From NCBI GenBank assembly GCA_030783905.1, contig JAQAHH010000006.1:62001-126000 (forward strand): a stretch of 64,000 nt of DNA, written 5' to 3'. Made by a program: the position numbers and the translations under genes. The notes under the pieces were generated by a model. The model saw only the letters and a list, made by a program, of their open reading frames with translations. It was not told the DNA's origin and ran no database searches. Position 1 is the stretch's first letter. The number at the start of each line of letters is the position of its first letter. Shown in pieces: positions 53,783-63,956 of the stretch. Source of the DNA: Bisgaard Taxon 45 (lineage in GTDB: Bacteria; Pseudomonadota; Gammaproteobacteria; Enterobacterales; Pasteurellaceae).

Positions 53783-56371
53783 TTAAAGAGCGGTGAGCTT
53801 TTGTTGCAATTCGGCTTGTTTAAAGGGTTTGATGAGCACAGGAAATTGTGCTGCTTTTTCTTTTTGCTCAGTATGTCCTGTCATTAGCAGGATCTTGACC
53901 TGTGGCAAGTGTGCCTCAACCCATTTCGCCACATCAACCCCCGTCAATTTGCCTGATAGCATAATATCAGAGAGTAAATAGTCGATGGTTAAGCCTTGTT
54001 CTAATAAAGCCAGCGCTTGTTCACCGGATTCACATAAAATAGGTTGGTAGCCCATTTCATGTAATTGTTCTGATAGGGTTTCTCGTACACTGGCTTTATC
54101 TTCCACCACCAAAATTTGATATTGTGTGTCGCAGTTCAGACAGTCTTGGGATGTCAGCGCGGGTTCGTTTTGTACCGAGTGTGCGATCGGCAATTGTAAA
54201 TGAATAGCCGTACCGTGATTCGGGCGAGAATCAATCAGTACACGTCCTTTTGATTGACGAATAAAACCATACACCATGGATAAGCCCAACCCACTGCCAC
54301 GACCATTTTGTTTGGTGGTGAAAAATGGTTCAAAGACGCGTTTTTGTGTTTGTTCATCCATGCCACAACCGTCGTCGATAATGGAAAGTTGTACCATCTC
54401 TTCTTGACAATGGGCACGTTGTACTCTTAATTGTGTACTGCGAATAATAATATTCCCTTCGTGATTGAGTGCATCTTTCGCATTCACAATTAAATTCACT
54501 AAGGCGGTTTCAAGTTGGTTTTTATCAATATAGACTAACGGTAACGGTTCGCCTAATTCGAGTTGAAGCTTAATCGTTGGTGGAAGGGTATGTTTGATCA
54601 AATCAGTAAATTCCATGACCAATTGATTCAGATCTAACGCCGTAGGGTGTAAGGGTTGTTTACGCGCATAAGCTAACAGGCGCTGTGTGAGAGTGGCACT
54701 ATTTTCTGCCGCTTTCAAGGCACGCTGTAAACGTTTGGCTTGGCGTTCATCCAGGGCTGTTGGATCAATTAAGTCTAAATTACCAATAATCACGGCTAAA
54801 AAATTGTTGAAATCATGAGCAATCCCCCCCGTAAGGTGACCAATAGCCCGCATTTTTTGGTTATGTGCAATTTCGTTTTCCAACTTTTTGCGCTGGGTGC
54901 GATCAATCAAAAAGGCGACCAAACCATCTTTTAGTGGGCTTACTCGCCATTCTAACACTTGTTGTAAATAATCAATTTCGAGAAAATCTTCTGCTTGACG
55001 GACTTTTTTCAATAACGCTAAGTCAATGGGTTGATCGCAACCTGCGACTTTGGCGTGTTGATGATTAAAATAGTCCACAAGGGTATGCAAACTTTGTTGT
55101 GGGGCATAGGTAAAAAAAGCGCCTAACAGGGTGTTAAATTGGGCATTGTAAGACACTAAGTTGAGCTGTTTGTCAAAAATCGCCAGACCATCTCGCATAG
55201 CTAAGAACGTGTGTTCCAGCAATTCACTTTTTTCTTTTAATAATGAGTCAGTTCGTTCTAATGTCAGCACATTTTGATGGAAAATATCAAAACTACGCGC
55301 TAAATCACCAATTTCATCTTGGGTTTGCTGTTGGGGGACCGTGACATTTTTGTCACCTTGCGATAAGCGTTTTAAGGCATCGGTAATGGAATATAAGCGT
55401 TTACCAATCAATGAATAAATATAGTGCCCGAGTATGATAATCAATAAAATGGTGAATAATGAAAAGAGTAAGATCGATAAAGTCAGTGTAAATAAGCGTT
55501 GTTGAATCTGTTCTGAATCAATATCGACACTGTCCACCTGTTCTTTTGCCAGTTGTGTATATTGTTGATTGATTTGTTGCACGAGCGCATCGATTTGAAA
55601 AGTGAGAAATTGGACACGTAAATTAATTTTTTCGAGCGTTTTGGCATTGTCAATCATTTGTGGGAAAAGTGCCTTGAGTTTACTCAGCTCTTGAGCAAGG
55701 TCAGTCAAGTGATCAATGTTTGGCAAGAGGAAAAAATGGGATTTTATATTGATAAAAATATTGGTTGAGAAATTACTTTTCATGGCATCTTCAATCAATT
55801 TTTCCATTCGATTGAGCTGTGGTAAAAAGGTTGCGGGGATCTGTTCAGGCAGTGCAGTATTTTTTTCCAGTCTTTTGAGGTGTTGAATGTGAAGTAATCC
55901 TTGGTTCAATTCACTGATGATTTTGGTGTTGAGCACCACATGACGTTGGTGGGTTTGTAAGAGCAAATCTTGTACACTTTTTTCTAGTAAGTCGATATGA
56001 GCGATAATGTTGGAAAAGCGTGTATCCTGCGGAGTCGATTGTTTCGCTTTGCTTAACAACATTTGTAATTGCTCGGCATGGTGTGCCAAGGTTTTGGATT
56101 CTTCTTGATACTCTAAGGCGCCCGTTGTTTGGGTAAGACGCTTTGCATAAGTAGAAATTTGTGCGGTTTTTACCCCTAAAGTCATTGAGGAGAACATTTG
56201 GTTTAATGAACTGTCGCGTAAATTTGATAATGCCTTATAGGTGCTATTTAAACCAATAATGGCCGTGCCACTAATAAAGATAATCAGAAAAATAGCCGTG
56301 ATTAAAAAGATCACGAGCCGAAAGCGAACACTGTATGATTTGGGCAAGATGGCGTTTGGGAAATGTTGCAT
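53783..56371 (-). CDS. Hybrid sensor histidine kinase
   Basis: 862 aa inner-membrane sensor. TM1 is at about 18-42, a large helical periplasmic domain at about 43-290, TM2 at about 295-318, then HAMP, a PAS-like segment (about 385-490), the phosphoacceptor His519 in GIAHDFNN, the ATPase domain (NLIVNAKDAL, IDDGCGMDE, GRGSGLGLSMVYGF) and a C-terminal receiver (Asp802 in LLSDIML, Lys848). It lacks an Hpt domain. The HDFNN phosphoacceptor is not the HEIRTPL type of TorS. No partner regulator is adjacent on its own strand, but an OmpR-type regulator lies 5 kb away past flavohemoglobin and a sugar ABC transporter; I infer they pair. Confidence 0.88.
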   Translation of the reverse strand: MQHFPNAILPKSYSVRFRLVIFLITAIFLIIFISGTAIIGLNSTYKALSNLRDSSLNQMFSSMTLGVKTAQISTYAKRLTQTTGALEYQEESKTLAHHAEQLQMLLSKAKQSTPQDTRFSNIIAHIDLLEKSVQDLLLQTHQRHVVLNTKIISELNQGLLHIQHLKRLEKNTALPEQIPATFLPQLNRMEKLIEDAMKSNFSTNIFINIKSHFFLLPNIDHLTDLAQELSKLKALFPQMIDNAKTLEKINLRVQFLTFQIDALVQQINQQYTQLAKEQVDSVDIDSEQIQQRLFTLTLSILLFSLFTILLIIILGHYIYSLIGKRLYSITDALKRLSQGDKNVTVPQQQTQDEIGDLARSFDIFHQNVLTLERTDSLLKEKSELLEHTFLAMRDGLAIFDKQLNLVSYNAQFNTLLGAFFTYAPQQSLHTLVDYFNHQHAKVAGCDQPIDLALLKKVRQAEDFLEIDYLQQVLEWRVSPLKDGLVAFLIDRTQRKKLENEIAHNQKMRAIGHLTGGIAHDFNNFLAVIIGNLDLIDPTALDERQAKRLQRALKAAENSATLTQRLLAYARKQPLHPTALDLNQLVMEFTDLIKHTLPPTIKLQLELGEPLPLVYIDKNQLETALVNLIVNAKDALNHEGNIIIRSTQLRVQRAHCQEEMVQLSIIDDGCGMDEQTQKRVFEPFFTTKQNGRGSGLGLSMVYGFIRQSKGRVLIDSRPNHGTAIHLQLPIAHSVQNEPALTSQDCLNCDTQYQILVVEDKASVRETLSEQLHEMGYQPILCESGEQALALLEQGLTIDYLLSDIMLSGKLTGVDVAKWVEAHLPQVKILLMTGHTEQKEKAAQFPVLIKPFKQAELQQKLTAL

Positions 56372-56377
56372 AAATGG

Positions 56378-56386
56378 ACCGCACTT
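56378..56386 (-). repeat. DNA uptake signal upstream of the sensor kinase gene
   Basis: Exact ACCGCACTT just upstream of the sensor kinase start codon. Confidence 0.9.
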
Positions 56387-56508
56387 TAGTTTGACGCTTG
56401 AATGATACAGCCAATATTGTACGGTGAATCAAGAAAAAATACAGAACAATTATGAATCGGTGATAGCAAGAAAACGACCTACTGTTACATAGGTCGTTTG
56501 AATAAATA

Positions 56509-57663
56509 TTAAACGCTAACGACACTCATTTTGGGACCAAAAGGTTCAAAATGAATATCTGTTTCTGACCAACCTTGTTGTTGCAATAACTTAATCATCC
56601 CTTCCATGAAAGGCATGGAACCACATACATAGATTTGGGCATCTTTAGGTAAGTAGCGGTGCATGAAATCAGCATCAATGCGCGATTGCTGAGCAGTATA
56701 AATAACGTGTTGCTGTGCATAGGCTGCTTTTGCGAGTAAGGCATCGACTTCTTTTTTGAAGGCATGATTGTCGGCATGACGACAAGAATGGATCCAATGG
56801 ATCTCACGTTGAGGATTCGTTTGGACTTGCTGTTCGAGCATGGCGAGCAGCGGTGTGATCCCCACCCCACCACTGATGAATACCAATGGCTTGTGGTTTT
56901 GCTCTAGTAGGAAATCCCCCGCAGGAGCAGTAAGATCAAGGGTATCGCCAATTTTGATGTGATCATGTAAATAGTGGGAAACTAACCCTTTCAATTCCCC
57001 CGCTCCTTCACGTTTCACGGCAAATTTAATGCCTTCCGTGGTATTAATTGAGCAGAGGGAATAATGGCGCCAGGCGGTATTTTCTTCCCCTTCTGGTTGC
57101 ACACGTACGGTAATATATTGTCCTGCTTGTAAGTGAGGTAAGGGAAAATCAGGCTTGACAGTAAATTCAACGATTTGATCTGAAACCGTACGTTTATTGA
57201 CTACCTTAAAGGGTTGGTAACCTGTCCATGCCGCATTGGCATACATCGAGTGTTCTACTTGAATAAACACATCAGCAATCACGCCATAGGCTTTGCGCCA
57301 AGCATCAATAATTTCAGGTGTCGCTGCCTCACCTAAGACAGCTTTAATCGCGTTTAATAAATTCTCTCCCACAATCGGATAATGTTCTGGCTTGATTTCT
57401 AAAGCACGATGTTTATGCCCGATTTGTGTGACGTGAGGAAGAATTGCCCCTAGATTATCAATATGTTTGGCTGCAGCCAGGACAGTACTCGCAAGAGCCA
57501 TCGGTTGGCGACCTTGTTTTTGATTTGTTTTATTAAATACGTTTAAGAGTTCAGGATGGGCACTAAACATATTCTGATAAAAGGTTTTCGTAATCGTTGT
57601 ACCATGTTGTTCTAAAACAGGGATGGTGGCTTTAATTATGTCACGTGTTTGTTGATCTAACAT
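56509..57663 (-). CDS. hmp: Flavohemoglobin (nitric oxide dioxygenase)
   Basis: 384 aa. Converts nitric oxide to nitrate using oxygen and NAD(P)H. The globin domain begins [20 protein letters not shown] and holds the proximal histidine region [20 protein letters not shown]; the reductase half has WRHYSLCSI (FAD), [16 protein letters not shown] (NAD) and [14 protein letters not shown] chose the ATG at 57663 (AAGGAAG six bases upstream) over a 23-residue longer frame because it matches E. coli Hmp. A consensus FNR palindrome is 118 bases upstream; FNR represses hmp in E. coli. Confidence 0.95.
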   Translation of the reverse strand: MLDQQTRDIIKATIPVLEQHGTTITKTFYQNMFSAHPELLNVFNKTNQKQGRQPMALASTVLAAAKHIDNLGAILPHVTQIGHKHRALEIKPEHYPIVGENLLNAIKAVLGEAATPEIIDAWRKAYGVIADVFIQVEHSMYANAAWTGYQPFKVVNKRTVSDQIVEFTVKPDFPLPHLQAGQYITVRVQPEGEENTAWRHYSLCSINTTEGIKFAVKREGAGELKGLVSHYLHDHIKIGDTLDLTAPAGDFLLEQNHKPLVFISGGVGITPLLAMLEQQVQTNPQREIHWIHSCRHADNHAFKKEVDALLAKAAYAQQHVIYTAQQSRIDADFMHRYLPKDAQIYVCGSMPFMEGMIKLLQQQGWSETDIHFEPFGPKMSVVSV

Positions 57664-57780
57664 TTTTTCTTCCTTGGTTTGATGACAATAGTTGAGTGTT
57701 ACACTCAGGTTTATTCGCGTTAATTTAGTCAAGCCAAAACACGCTTTCCATACCTTATTCGAAGTATATCGAGGAAAATT

Positions 57781-57794
57781 TTGATTTAAATCAA
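57781..57794. promoter_or_regulatory. Consensus FNR site upstream of hmp
   Basis: TTGATTTAAATCAA is a perfect FNR palindrome (TTGAT-N4-ATCAA). Lying between divergent hmp and the sugar ABC operon, it could repress hmp and influence either gene. Confidence 0.85.
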
Positions 57795-57811
57795 AGGCTA
57801 AAGTCAGGTTT

Positions 57812-57827
57812 TGTGATCAATTTCACA
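57812..57827. promoter_or_regulatory. Consensus CRP site upstream of the sugar ABC operon
   Basis: TGTGA-TCAATT-TCACA matches the CRP consensus exactly. Catabolite control of sugar uptake is the expected role. Confidence 0.85.
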
Positions 57828-57857
57828 AATTCAAAAAATCTTATCAATTATGACAAT

Positions 57858-57888
57858 TATGAACGGGATTCAACATTTTCCGTTCATA
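57858..57888. promoter_or_regulatory. Inverted repeat resembling TorR boxes upstream of the ABC operon
   Basis: TATGAACGG (57858) and CCGTTCATA (57880) are perfect 9-bp inverted arms with centres 22 bp apart. The right site CCGTTCATAT (57880-57889) differs from the TorR box CTGTTCATAT by one base. TorR boxes are often direct repeats, so the inverted layout is unusual. It is a candidate site for the OmpR-type regulator encoded 4 kb downstream. Confidence 0.6.
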
Positions 57889-57937
57889 TTGTTATGGTTA
57901 AATGCGCTTATGTTTATTTTATCAAGGGATTTGTCGG

Positions 57938-59452
57938 ATGGAGCACGTTAGTTCAACCCCCCCTGTTCGTCCTCTTTTGGAAATGAAAGGTATTGCCAAA
58001 CGATTTGGTACCTTTTATGCATTACAAGATGTGGATTTAGCTATTTATCGTGGCGAAATTCATGCCTTAATGGGCGAAAATGGGGCGGGTAAAAGTACCT
58101 TAATGAAAATTCTTGCAGGGGCCTATACTTCTTCTGCGGGTGAAATTTTAATTGATGGAGAACCTTTTTCTATTTCCTCGCCAAAAGATGCCATTAAGGC
58201 AGGTATCACCTTGATTTATCAAGAGATTCATCTTTCACCTAATTTAACTGTAGCAGAAAATATTTTCCTCGGGTGTGAGATCAAAACCTTGTTTGGGCTC
58301 GATCGTAAAACCATGGCGGAAGAATCACAGAAAGTGCTCGATCGTTTAGGTGCCCAGTTCTTCGCCACACAAAAAGTGTCTTCATTAACGATTGCAGAAC
58401 AACAACAAGTGGAAATTGCCCGGGCGTTATATCGCAAAAGTCGCATTTTGGTAATGGACGAGCCGACTGCTGCGCTTTCTTCTCGAGAAACAGAGCGGTT
58501 ATTTGCCTTAGTTAAAAAATTACGTGATGAAGGCATGGCGATCATTTATATCAGTCATCGGATGGCAGAGATTTATGAACTGGCTGATCGAGTGAGCGTG
58601 TTGCGAGATGGTAAATATGTGGGCTCGTTAAGCCGTGATAATTTAGATTCTGCGACCCTTGTGCAGATGATGGTGGGGCGCCCCTTAACGGACTTATTTA
58701 ATAAAGAGAAAGTCCCGGTTGGTGAGGAAGTATTACGGGTCGAAAACTTATCCGATGGTCATAAACTGAAAAGTGCCTCTTTAGTGGTGCGAGCGGGTGA
58801 AATTGTTGGTTTGTCCGGTTTAGTGGGGGCGGGTCGTTCCGAATTGGCGCATTTACTGTTTGGTGTCAAACGTGCCACACAAGGTAAAATCTATTTGAGT
58901 GGTGGGGAAATCAGTTTTTCTTCCCCACGTGAGGCAATCGCTCATCATGTTGCGTTATTACCAGAGAACCGGAAAGAAGAAGGGTTATTTTTAGATTTAA
59001 ATATTCTTAAAAATGTCACCATGGCGACCTTAGAACGTGATGCGACCATGTTGGTCATAGACCAAGGTAAAGGTAAACAAACTACGCAGGCCGCTATTGA
59101 AGGGTTAAAAATGCGTGTGCCAAGTGCGAATGTCAATGTCAGTGGCTTATCTGGTGGGAATCAACAAAAAGTCTTGTTATCACGCTGGGCGGCCATTGAA
59201 CCTAAACTGTTTATTATGGATGAACCGACGCGCGGTGTGGATGTCGGGGCGAAAAGTGAAATTTATCGCATGATGATTGAAATGGCGAAGAAAGGGGTCG
59301 CGATTTTAATGATTTCCAGTGAGTTGCCTGAAATTGTGGGTATGAGCGATCGCGTTTATGTCATGCGTGAGGGCTATACAGTGGGTGAATTAGAAGGCGA
59401 TGACATTAATCAAGAGCGTATCATGGCATTGGCTTGTGGCGCACAATCATAA
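57938..59452 (+). CDS. Ribose-type sugar ABC transporter, ATP-binding protein
   Basis: 504 aa with two ATPase halves, as in RbsA/MglA/XylG. The first half has [15 protein letters not shown] (Walker A) and [16 protein letters not shown] (Walker B); the second has [12 protein letters not shown], a degenerate Walker A, and [17 protein letters not shown] with [19 protein letters not shown] start at the ATG at 57938, with AAGGGA upstream, since the longer frame from 57902 has no site. First gene of the operon with the permease and binding protein. The substrate cannot be read from the sequence. Confidence 0.88.
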   Translation: MEHVSSTPPVRPLLEMKGIAKRFGTFYALQDVDLAIYRGEIHALMGENGAGKSTLMKILAGAYTSSAGEILIDGEPFSISSPKDAIKAGITLIYQEIHLSPNLTVAENIFLGCEIKTLFGLDRKTMAEESQKVLDRLGAQFFATQKVSSLTIAEQQQVEIARALYRKSRILVMDEPTAALSSRETERLFALVKKLRDEGMAIIYISHRMAEIYELADRVSVLRDGKYVGSLSRDNLDSATLVQMMVGRPLTDLFNKEKVPVGEEVLRVENLSDGHKLKSASLVVRAGEIVGLSGLVGAGRSELAHLLFGVKRATQGKIYLSGGEISFSSPREAIAHHVALLPENRKEEGLFLDLNILKNVTMATLERDATMLVIDQGKGKQTTQAAIEGLKMRVPSANVNVSGLSGGNQQKVLLSRWAAIEPKLFIMDEPTRGVDVGAKSEIYRMMIEMAKKGVAILMISSELPEIVGMSDRVYVMREGYTVGELEGDDINQERIMALACGAQS

Positions 59453-59490
59453 TGAAAAAATAAAAAGAACCTTAGTTAGGAGAAGTAACC

Positions 59491-60462
59491 ATGGGAACAA
59501 CACAACCGGTTAAACCGGGCTTTAAAAAATTGGCAATTGCCGATGCGATGCAAGCAATGGGGATTTTGCCCATCTTGATTCTCATTGTGATCGTATTTTC
59601 GTTTGTGGCACCAAACTTTATGACCGAAGCGAATATGATGAATATTACGCGTCAAGCGTCGATTAATATAGTACTTGCTGCCGGGATGACTTTTGTCATT
59701 TTGACGGGGGGAATTGACCTTTCCGTTGGCTCCATTTTAGGCGTCACCGCGGTGATCGGTTTAGTCTCGTCACTCAATCCCGCACTGGCCGAATTTGCGG
59801 TACCACTGGCGTTGCTTGCTGGTTTGGGCATGGGGGTGTTTAACGGTTTATTAGTTGCCTATGCTGGCTTACCGCCCTTCATTGTGACACTCGGCACCTA
59901 TACCGCATTGCGTGGTGCCGCCTATTTAGTGGCAGATGGTACCACCGTGATCAACTCTAAAATCTCATTTAGTTGGATAGGCAATGGCTATCTTGGCTCG
60001 GTGCCTTGGTTGGTGATCATCGCCTTTGCAGTAATTGCAGTGTGTTGGTTTATTTTACGTCGTACGACCTTAGGTACCCATATTTATGCGGTGGGGGGAA
60101 ATCTACAAGCGGCCCGCTTAACGGGTATCAAAGTGTCTTTAGTATTAATTTTCGTTTACGCGGCTAGCGGATTATTATCTGGCTTAGGTGGCGTAATGAG
60201 TGCATCACGTTTGTATAGCGCCAATGGTAATCTTGGGGTAGGCTATGAACTTGATGCAATTGCAGCCGTTATTTTAGGTGGCACGAGTTTCGTGGGTGGT
60301 ATCGGTACCATTATGGGGACGCTCATCGGTGCATTAATTATTGCCACTTTAAATAATGGTATGACTTTAATGGGAGTGTCATATTTCTGGCAGCTCGTTA
60401 TTAAAGGTGGGGTCATCATTGTGGCAGTATTGATCGACAAATACCGTACCCGTTCAGCTTAA
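59491..60462 (+). CDS. Ribose-type sugar ABC transporter, permease
   Basis: 323 aa with about ten hydrophobic segments, RbsC-like. Signatures: QASINIVLAAGMTFVILTGG, IDLSVGSILGVTAVIG, GLPPFIVTLGTYTALRG, and the EAA-like GGTSFVGGIGTIMGTLIGAL. AGGAGA precedes the ATG. Pairs with the ATPase upstream and the binding protein downstream. Confidence 0.9.
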   Translation: MGTTQPVKPGFKKLAIADAMQAMGILPILILIVIVFSFVAPNFMTEANMMNITRQASINIVLAAGMTFVILTGGIDLSVGSILGVTAVIGLVSSLNPALAEFAVPLALLAGLGMGVFNGLLVAYAGLPPFIVTLGTYTALRGAAYLVADGTTVINSKISFSWIGNGYLGSVPWLVIIAFAVIAVCWFILRRTTLGTHIYAVGGNLQAARLTGIKVSLVLIFVYAASGLLSGLGGVMSASRLYSANGNLGVGYELDAIAAVILGGTSFVGGIGTIMGTLIGALIIATLNNGMTLMGVSYFWQLVIKGGVIIVAVLIDKYRTRSA

Positions 60463-60489
60463 ACAACATCCAATATAGGAGACGTTATA

Positions 60490-61419
60490 ATGAAATTAAA
60501 AACATTAGCAGTATCTTTAATGTTAGCTATTGCACCTTTTGCACAAGCGAAAGAATTAAAATCAATCGGTGTGACCGTGGGTGATTTAGCCAATCCATTC
60601 TTCGTGCAAATTGCAAAAGGGGCGGAGTTAAAAGCAAAAGAGCTTGCCGGCGACAAAGTAAATGTTGTTTCTGTATCCAGTGGTTACGATTTAGGTCAAC
60701 AAGTGGCACAAATCGATAACTTTATTGCAGCCAAAACAGACATGATTATCCTTAACGCAGCAGACTCAAAAGGGATTGGACCGGCAGTAGAGCGCGCACG
60801 TAAAGCGGGCATTGTTGTGGTAGCCGTTGACGTGGCTGCGGATGGGGCAGATGCCACCGTGACCTCAAATAACTATCAAGCGGGTGAAATTGCCTGTCAA
60901 ACTATCGTGGATAAATTGAATGGTAAAGGGAATGTGGTGATCATCAACGGCCCACCGGTTTCTGCGGTACAAGATCGTGTCCAAGGTTGCCAAGATGTAT
61001 TTGCAAAACATAATGATATCAAAGTGTTATCACATAACCAAAACGCGAAAGGTAGCCGTGAAGGGGGATTAGAGGTGATGACATCCCTGTTAATCGCCCA
61101 TCCGAAAATTGATGCCGTGTTTGCGATCAATGATCCAACCGCGATTGGTGCAGATTTAGCTGCTAAACAAGCACAACGTAATGAGTTCTTTATTATGGGG
61201 GTGGACGGTTCACCAGATGGTGAAGAAGCCTTAAAATTACCAGACAGCTTATTCCGCGGTACACCAGCACAAGATCCACAAGTGATGGCCGCTGAAGCGG
61301 TGAAAATTGGTTATGATATTTTACAAGGCAAACCCGCACCGAAAGATCCTGTGTTAATCCCAGTACATTTAATTACACGCGATAACATTAAAGATTATAA
61401 AGGGTGGACAGTGAAATAA
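60490..61419 (+). CDS. Ribose-type sugar ABC transporter, periplasmic binding protein
   Basis: 309 aa. Signal peptide (about 1-20, ending AQA), then an RbsB-like fold: KSIGVTVGDLANPFFVQIAK, GYDLGQQVAQIDNFIAAKTD, NDPTAIGADLAAKQ and GVDGSPDGEEALKLPDSLF. It feeds the adjacent transporter. RbsB-type proteins of the LuxP or TorT kind also present ligand to sensor kinases, which makes the nearby hybrid kinase a possible partner. Confidence 0.92.
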   Translation: MKLKTLAVSLMLAIAPFAQAKELKSIGVTVGDLANPFFVQIAKGAELKAKELAGDKVNVVSVSSGYDLGQQVAQIDNFIAAKTDMIILNAADSKGIGPAVERARKAGIVVVAVDVAADGADATVTSNNYQAGEIACQTIVDKLNGKGNVVIINGPPVSAVQDRVQGCQDVFAKHNDIKVLSHNQNAKGSREGGLEVMTSLLIAHPKIDAVFAINDPTAIGADLAAKQAQRNEFFIMGVDGSPDGEEALKLPDSLFRGTPAQDPQVMAAEAVKIGYDILQGKPAPKDPVLIPVHLITRDNIKDYKGWTVK

Positions 61420-61483
61420 TTTCACGCCTTTTGTTTCTTCCCCTCTTTTTTAGGAGGGGGAGATTCTGTGTCATCGTGAGGTG

Positions 61484-62203
61484 TTAGCAACGCTCGACAG
61501 CAACGGCAAACAAATAACCCATGCCACGAATAGTTTGAATGTAGGTGGGCGCTTTGGGGTTGGGCTCAATTTTTTTACGTAACCGCATAATCAGGACATC
61601 AATAGTGCGGTCGAAAATTTCTAAACTTTCTGAGTGAGTAAGCTCAAGTAACTTTTCACGTGAAAGCACTTTTTGTGCATGCGACACTAACGCGTGTAAT
61701 AAGGTATATTCACCTTGTGTGAGTTCAATATCCACTTTTTGTGGGGAATATAATTTACGATTTTGGGTATCAAGCACCCAATGATGAAAGCGAAAGCCTT
61801 GCGATATGGTGCTTGTTGAAAAAGATTGTGGTTGATGTCGACGTAATGCGACTTTGGCTCTTGCCACCACAACGCGAGGGTAAAAAGGTTTAGAAATATA
61901 GTCATCGGCACCCATTTCTAAGCCAACCACAATATCTGACTCTGAATCTAGCCCACTTAACATAATAACAGGGGCAGAAGTCAGGTTTTTTAGACGTTGT
62001 AAAAGGACTAATCCATTGACATCGGGTAGAATTAAGTCAAGGAAAATTAATGAAAAGTGCGGTGTCGATTGCAACAAAGCTAACGCTTGCTGACCGGTTT
62101 GGGCGGTAGTCACCGTATAGCCGTGCTCCTCAAAAATATCGGTTAGCAATTCACACACTTGAACATCGTCATCAATGACAAGAAGAGAAGTATTTTGTTG
62201 CAT
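61484..62203 (-). CDS. OmpR-family response regulator
   Basis: 239 aa. The receiver has LLVIDDDVQVCELL, the phosphoacceptor Asp in LIFLDLILPDVNGL, and the conserved lysine in DYISKPFYPR; the winged helix has the TIDVLIMRLRKKIEPNPK and YIQTIRGMGYLFA blocks of the OmpR/TorR group. I start at the second ATG (62203), with AAGGA 12 bases upstream; the first ATG has none. It is convergent with the ABC operon and divergent from the kinase gene mak. Likely partner of the hybrid sensor at 54-56 kb. An uptake signal in the receiver (62055) encodes TPHFS. Confidence 0.88.
   Translation of the reverse strand: MQQNTSLLVIDDDVQVCELLTDIFEEHGYTVTTAQTGQQALALLQSTPHFSLIFLDLILPDVNGLVLLQRLKNLTSAPVIMLSGLDSESDIVVGLEMGADDYISKPFYPRVVVARAKVALRRHQPQSFSTSTISQGFRFHHWVLDTQNRKLYSPQKVDIELTQGEYTLLHALVSHAQKVLSREKLLELTHSESLEIFDRTIDVLIMRLRKKIEPNPKAPTYIQTIRGMGYLFAVAVERC
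62055..62063 (+). repeat. DNA uptake signal inside the response regulator gene
   Basis: Exact AAGTGCGGT in the receiver-domain coding region, just before the phosphoacceptor. Confidence 0.9.
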
Positions 62204-62303
62204 TCGTACATCCATTCCTTAAACAGGTTATTTTTTCAGTATATATAATTTCGAGCAGAAATCATATTCATCAAGCAACAAAATAGAAAACGATGAGGTA
62301 GTT

Positions 62304-63215
62304 ATGCGTATTGGTATCGATTTAGGTGGCACCAAAATTGAAGTAATCGCCCTGTCTGATGAAGGCAAAGAGTTATTCAGAAAACGGGTACCCACGCCAA
62401 GAGGATCTTATGAAGCAACATTAGCTGCAATTAAAGGATTAGTTGATGATGCAGAACAGGCTACAGGGCAAACTGGTACGGTCGGGCTTGGGATTCCTGG
62501 TACGATTTCACCTTTCAGTCATAAAGTGAAAAATGCCAATTCCGTGTGGTTAAATGGTCAACCACTCGACAAAGATCTTTGTGTGTTATTAGGACGCGAA
62601 GTCCGCATTGCCAATGATGCAAATTGCATGACGGTTTCGGAAGCCACCGATGGTGCAGGAGCAGACTGTGCGGTGGTGCTTGCCTTGATTTTAGGCACGG
62701 GGTGTGGTTCGGGCATCGTGATTAATGGCAAACCACATCATGGTGGGAATGGTATTGGAGGGGAATGGGGACATAATCCTTTACCTTGGATGGATGAGGA
62801 AGAAAAAGCGGTTGCCCAACAAAAGGCCTGTTACTGCGGTAAACGTGGTTGTATTGAGCAATTTGTGTCTGGTACAGGTCTGTGCGATGACTATGAGCGC
62901 CGTGCGGGTAAACGTTTAAAAGGAAATGAGATTGTTGCCTTGTCATTGCAAGGTGATGAATTAGCCGAGCAATCTTTACAAGCCTATGAACGTCGTTTAG
63001 CCAAAGCACTCTCGTCTTATGTCAACATGCTTGATCCAGATGTCATTGTGTTTGCGGGTGGGGTGTGTAATGTCGACAGACTTTACACCAATGTGCCGAA
63101 ATTGATGCCACAGTATATTTTCGGGCAAGAGTTTCATACCCCAATTCGTAAAGCGCTGCATGGTGATTCTAGCGGTGTGCGTGGTGCGGCTTGGCTGTGG
63201 CCATTAGAAAAATAA
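62304..63215 (+). CDS. mak: ROK-family mannofructokinase
   Basis: 303 aa, close to E. coli Mak (YajF), which phosphorylates fructose and mannose at C6. ATP motif [19 protein letters not shown], catalytic region [16 protein letters not shown] and [16 protein letters not shown], and the ROK zinc site [14 protein letters not shown] with [12 protein letters not shown]. Ends [17 protein letters not shown], shared with E. coli. Divergent from the regulator and upstream of the isomerase, 57 bp apart. Confidence 0.92.
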   Translation: MRIGIDLGGTKIEVIALSDEGKELFRKRVPTPRGSYEATLAAIKGLVDDAEQATGQTGTVGLGIPGTISPFSHKVKNANSVWLNGQPLDKDLCVLLGREVRIANDANCMTVSEATDGAGADCAVVLALILGTGCGSGIVINGKPHHGGNGIGGEWGHNPLPWMDEEEKAVAQQKACYCGKRGCIEQFVSGTGLCDDYERRAGKRLKGNEIVALSLQGDELAEQSLQAYERRLAKALSSYVNMLDPDVIVFAGGVCNVDRLYTNVPKLMPQYIFGQEFHTPIRKALHGDSSGVRGAAWLWPLEK

Positions 63216-63231
63216 TTATGGCTGAATATTG

Positions 63232-63240
63232 ACCGCACTT
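63232..63240 (-). repeat. DNA uptake signal between mak and the isomerase gene
   Basis: Exact ACCGCACTT. Confidence 0.9.
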
Positions 63241-63271
63241 TGTTTGGTTTTGAATTAAGGGGAGAGAATGA

Positions 63272-63955
63272 ATGAAACGTTCTGAGATTAACCAAGTGTT
63301 AGCGGAATTTAAAGCCTTGCTCCAACGCGCTTGTTTTCATTTGCCGGCATTTGCGGATTATTGCTTGGCAGATTGGCAACAAGCCGATTTAGTCGCGCAG
63401 CAAGAAGTACTCGATGCCCGCCTTGGCTGGGATGTCACGGATTTCAATTTAAATGATTTTGCTCAATGTGGCTTGACCTTATTCACTATTCGTAATCAAT
63501 CCTCCACCAATCAGAAACCCTATGCGGAAAAAATTATGATGGTAAAAGAGGGACAAGTCACCCCGATGCATTACCATTGGAAAAAAATGGAAGACATTAT
63601 TAATCGAGGGGGCGGCACTTTAGTGATCCGTTTATATAGACGTGATGAACAAACTGACTTATTAGATGAAATGTCTGATATTCAAGTCGCGGTGGACGGT
63701 CAACAAATCACTGTGCAAGCGGGTGGTTTGGTTAAGCTTAAGCCGGGACAAAGTATTTGTTTAACCCCGTTGTTATATCACAGCTTTTGGGCTGAAGACG
63801 GCGTGGTGTTAGCGGGAGAAGTGTCTATGGCAAATGACGATTTAACCGATAACCGTTTTTTAGCACCCTTAGGACGTTTTTCACAAATTGAAGAAGATGA
63901 ACCCCCTCTTCATTTACTTTGCAGTGATTACCCTCAGTATTTATCAGGAGCATAA
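63272..63955 (+). CDS. D-lyxose (D-mannose) ketol-isomerase
   Basis: 227 aa cupin of the D-lyxose isomerase family. The metal site reads TPMHYHWKKMEDIINRGGG (His-x-His and Glu) with a further His in TPLLYHSFWAEDG. The known E. coli O157 and Bacillus homologues interconvert D-lyxose and D-xylulose and D-mannose and D-fructose. GAGAGAATGA precedes the ATG. The products suit the upstream mannofructokinase and a putative aldolase that starts two bases downstream. Confidence 0.88.
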   Translation: MKRSEINQVLAEFKALLQRACFHLPAFADYCLADWQQADLVAQQEVLDARLGWDVTDFNLNDFAQCGLTLFTIRNQSSTNQKPYAEKIMMVKEGQVTPMHYHWKKMEDIINRGGGTLVIRLYRRDEQTDLLDEMSDIQVAVDGQQITVQAGGLVKLKPGQSICLTPLLYHSFWAEDGVVLAGEVSMANDDLTDNRFLAPLGRFSQIEEDEPPLHLLCSDYPQYLSGA

Positions 63956-63956
63956 T

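Noticed and set aside
57664-57732. 23-residue N-terminal extension of Hmp
   Set aside because: Not present in E. coli Hmp; the ATG at 57663 has an AAGGAAG site and gives the family start.
57740-57775. NsrR site upstream of hmp
   Set aside because: CCTTATTCGAAGTATATCGAGG is only a partial palindrome and does not match the NsrR motif.
61440-61459. Hairpin CCCCTC/GAGGGG between the binding protein and regulator genes
   Set aside because: No T run on either side, so I could not support a terminator; the stem is short.
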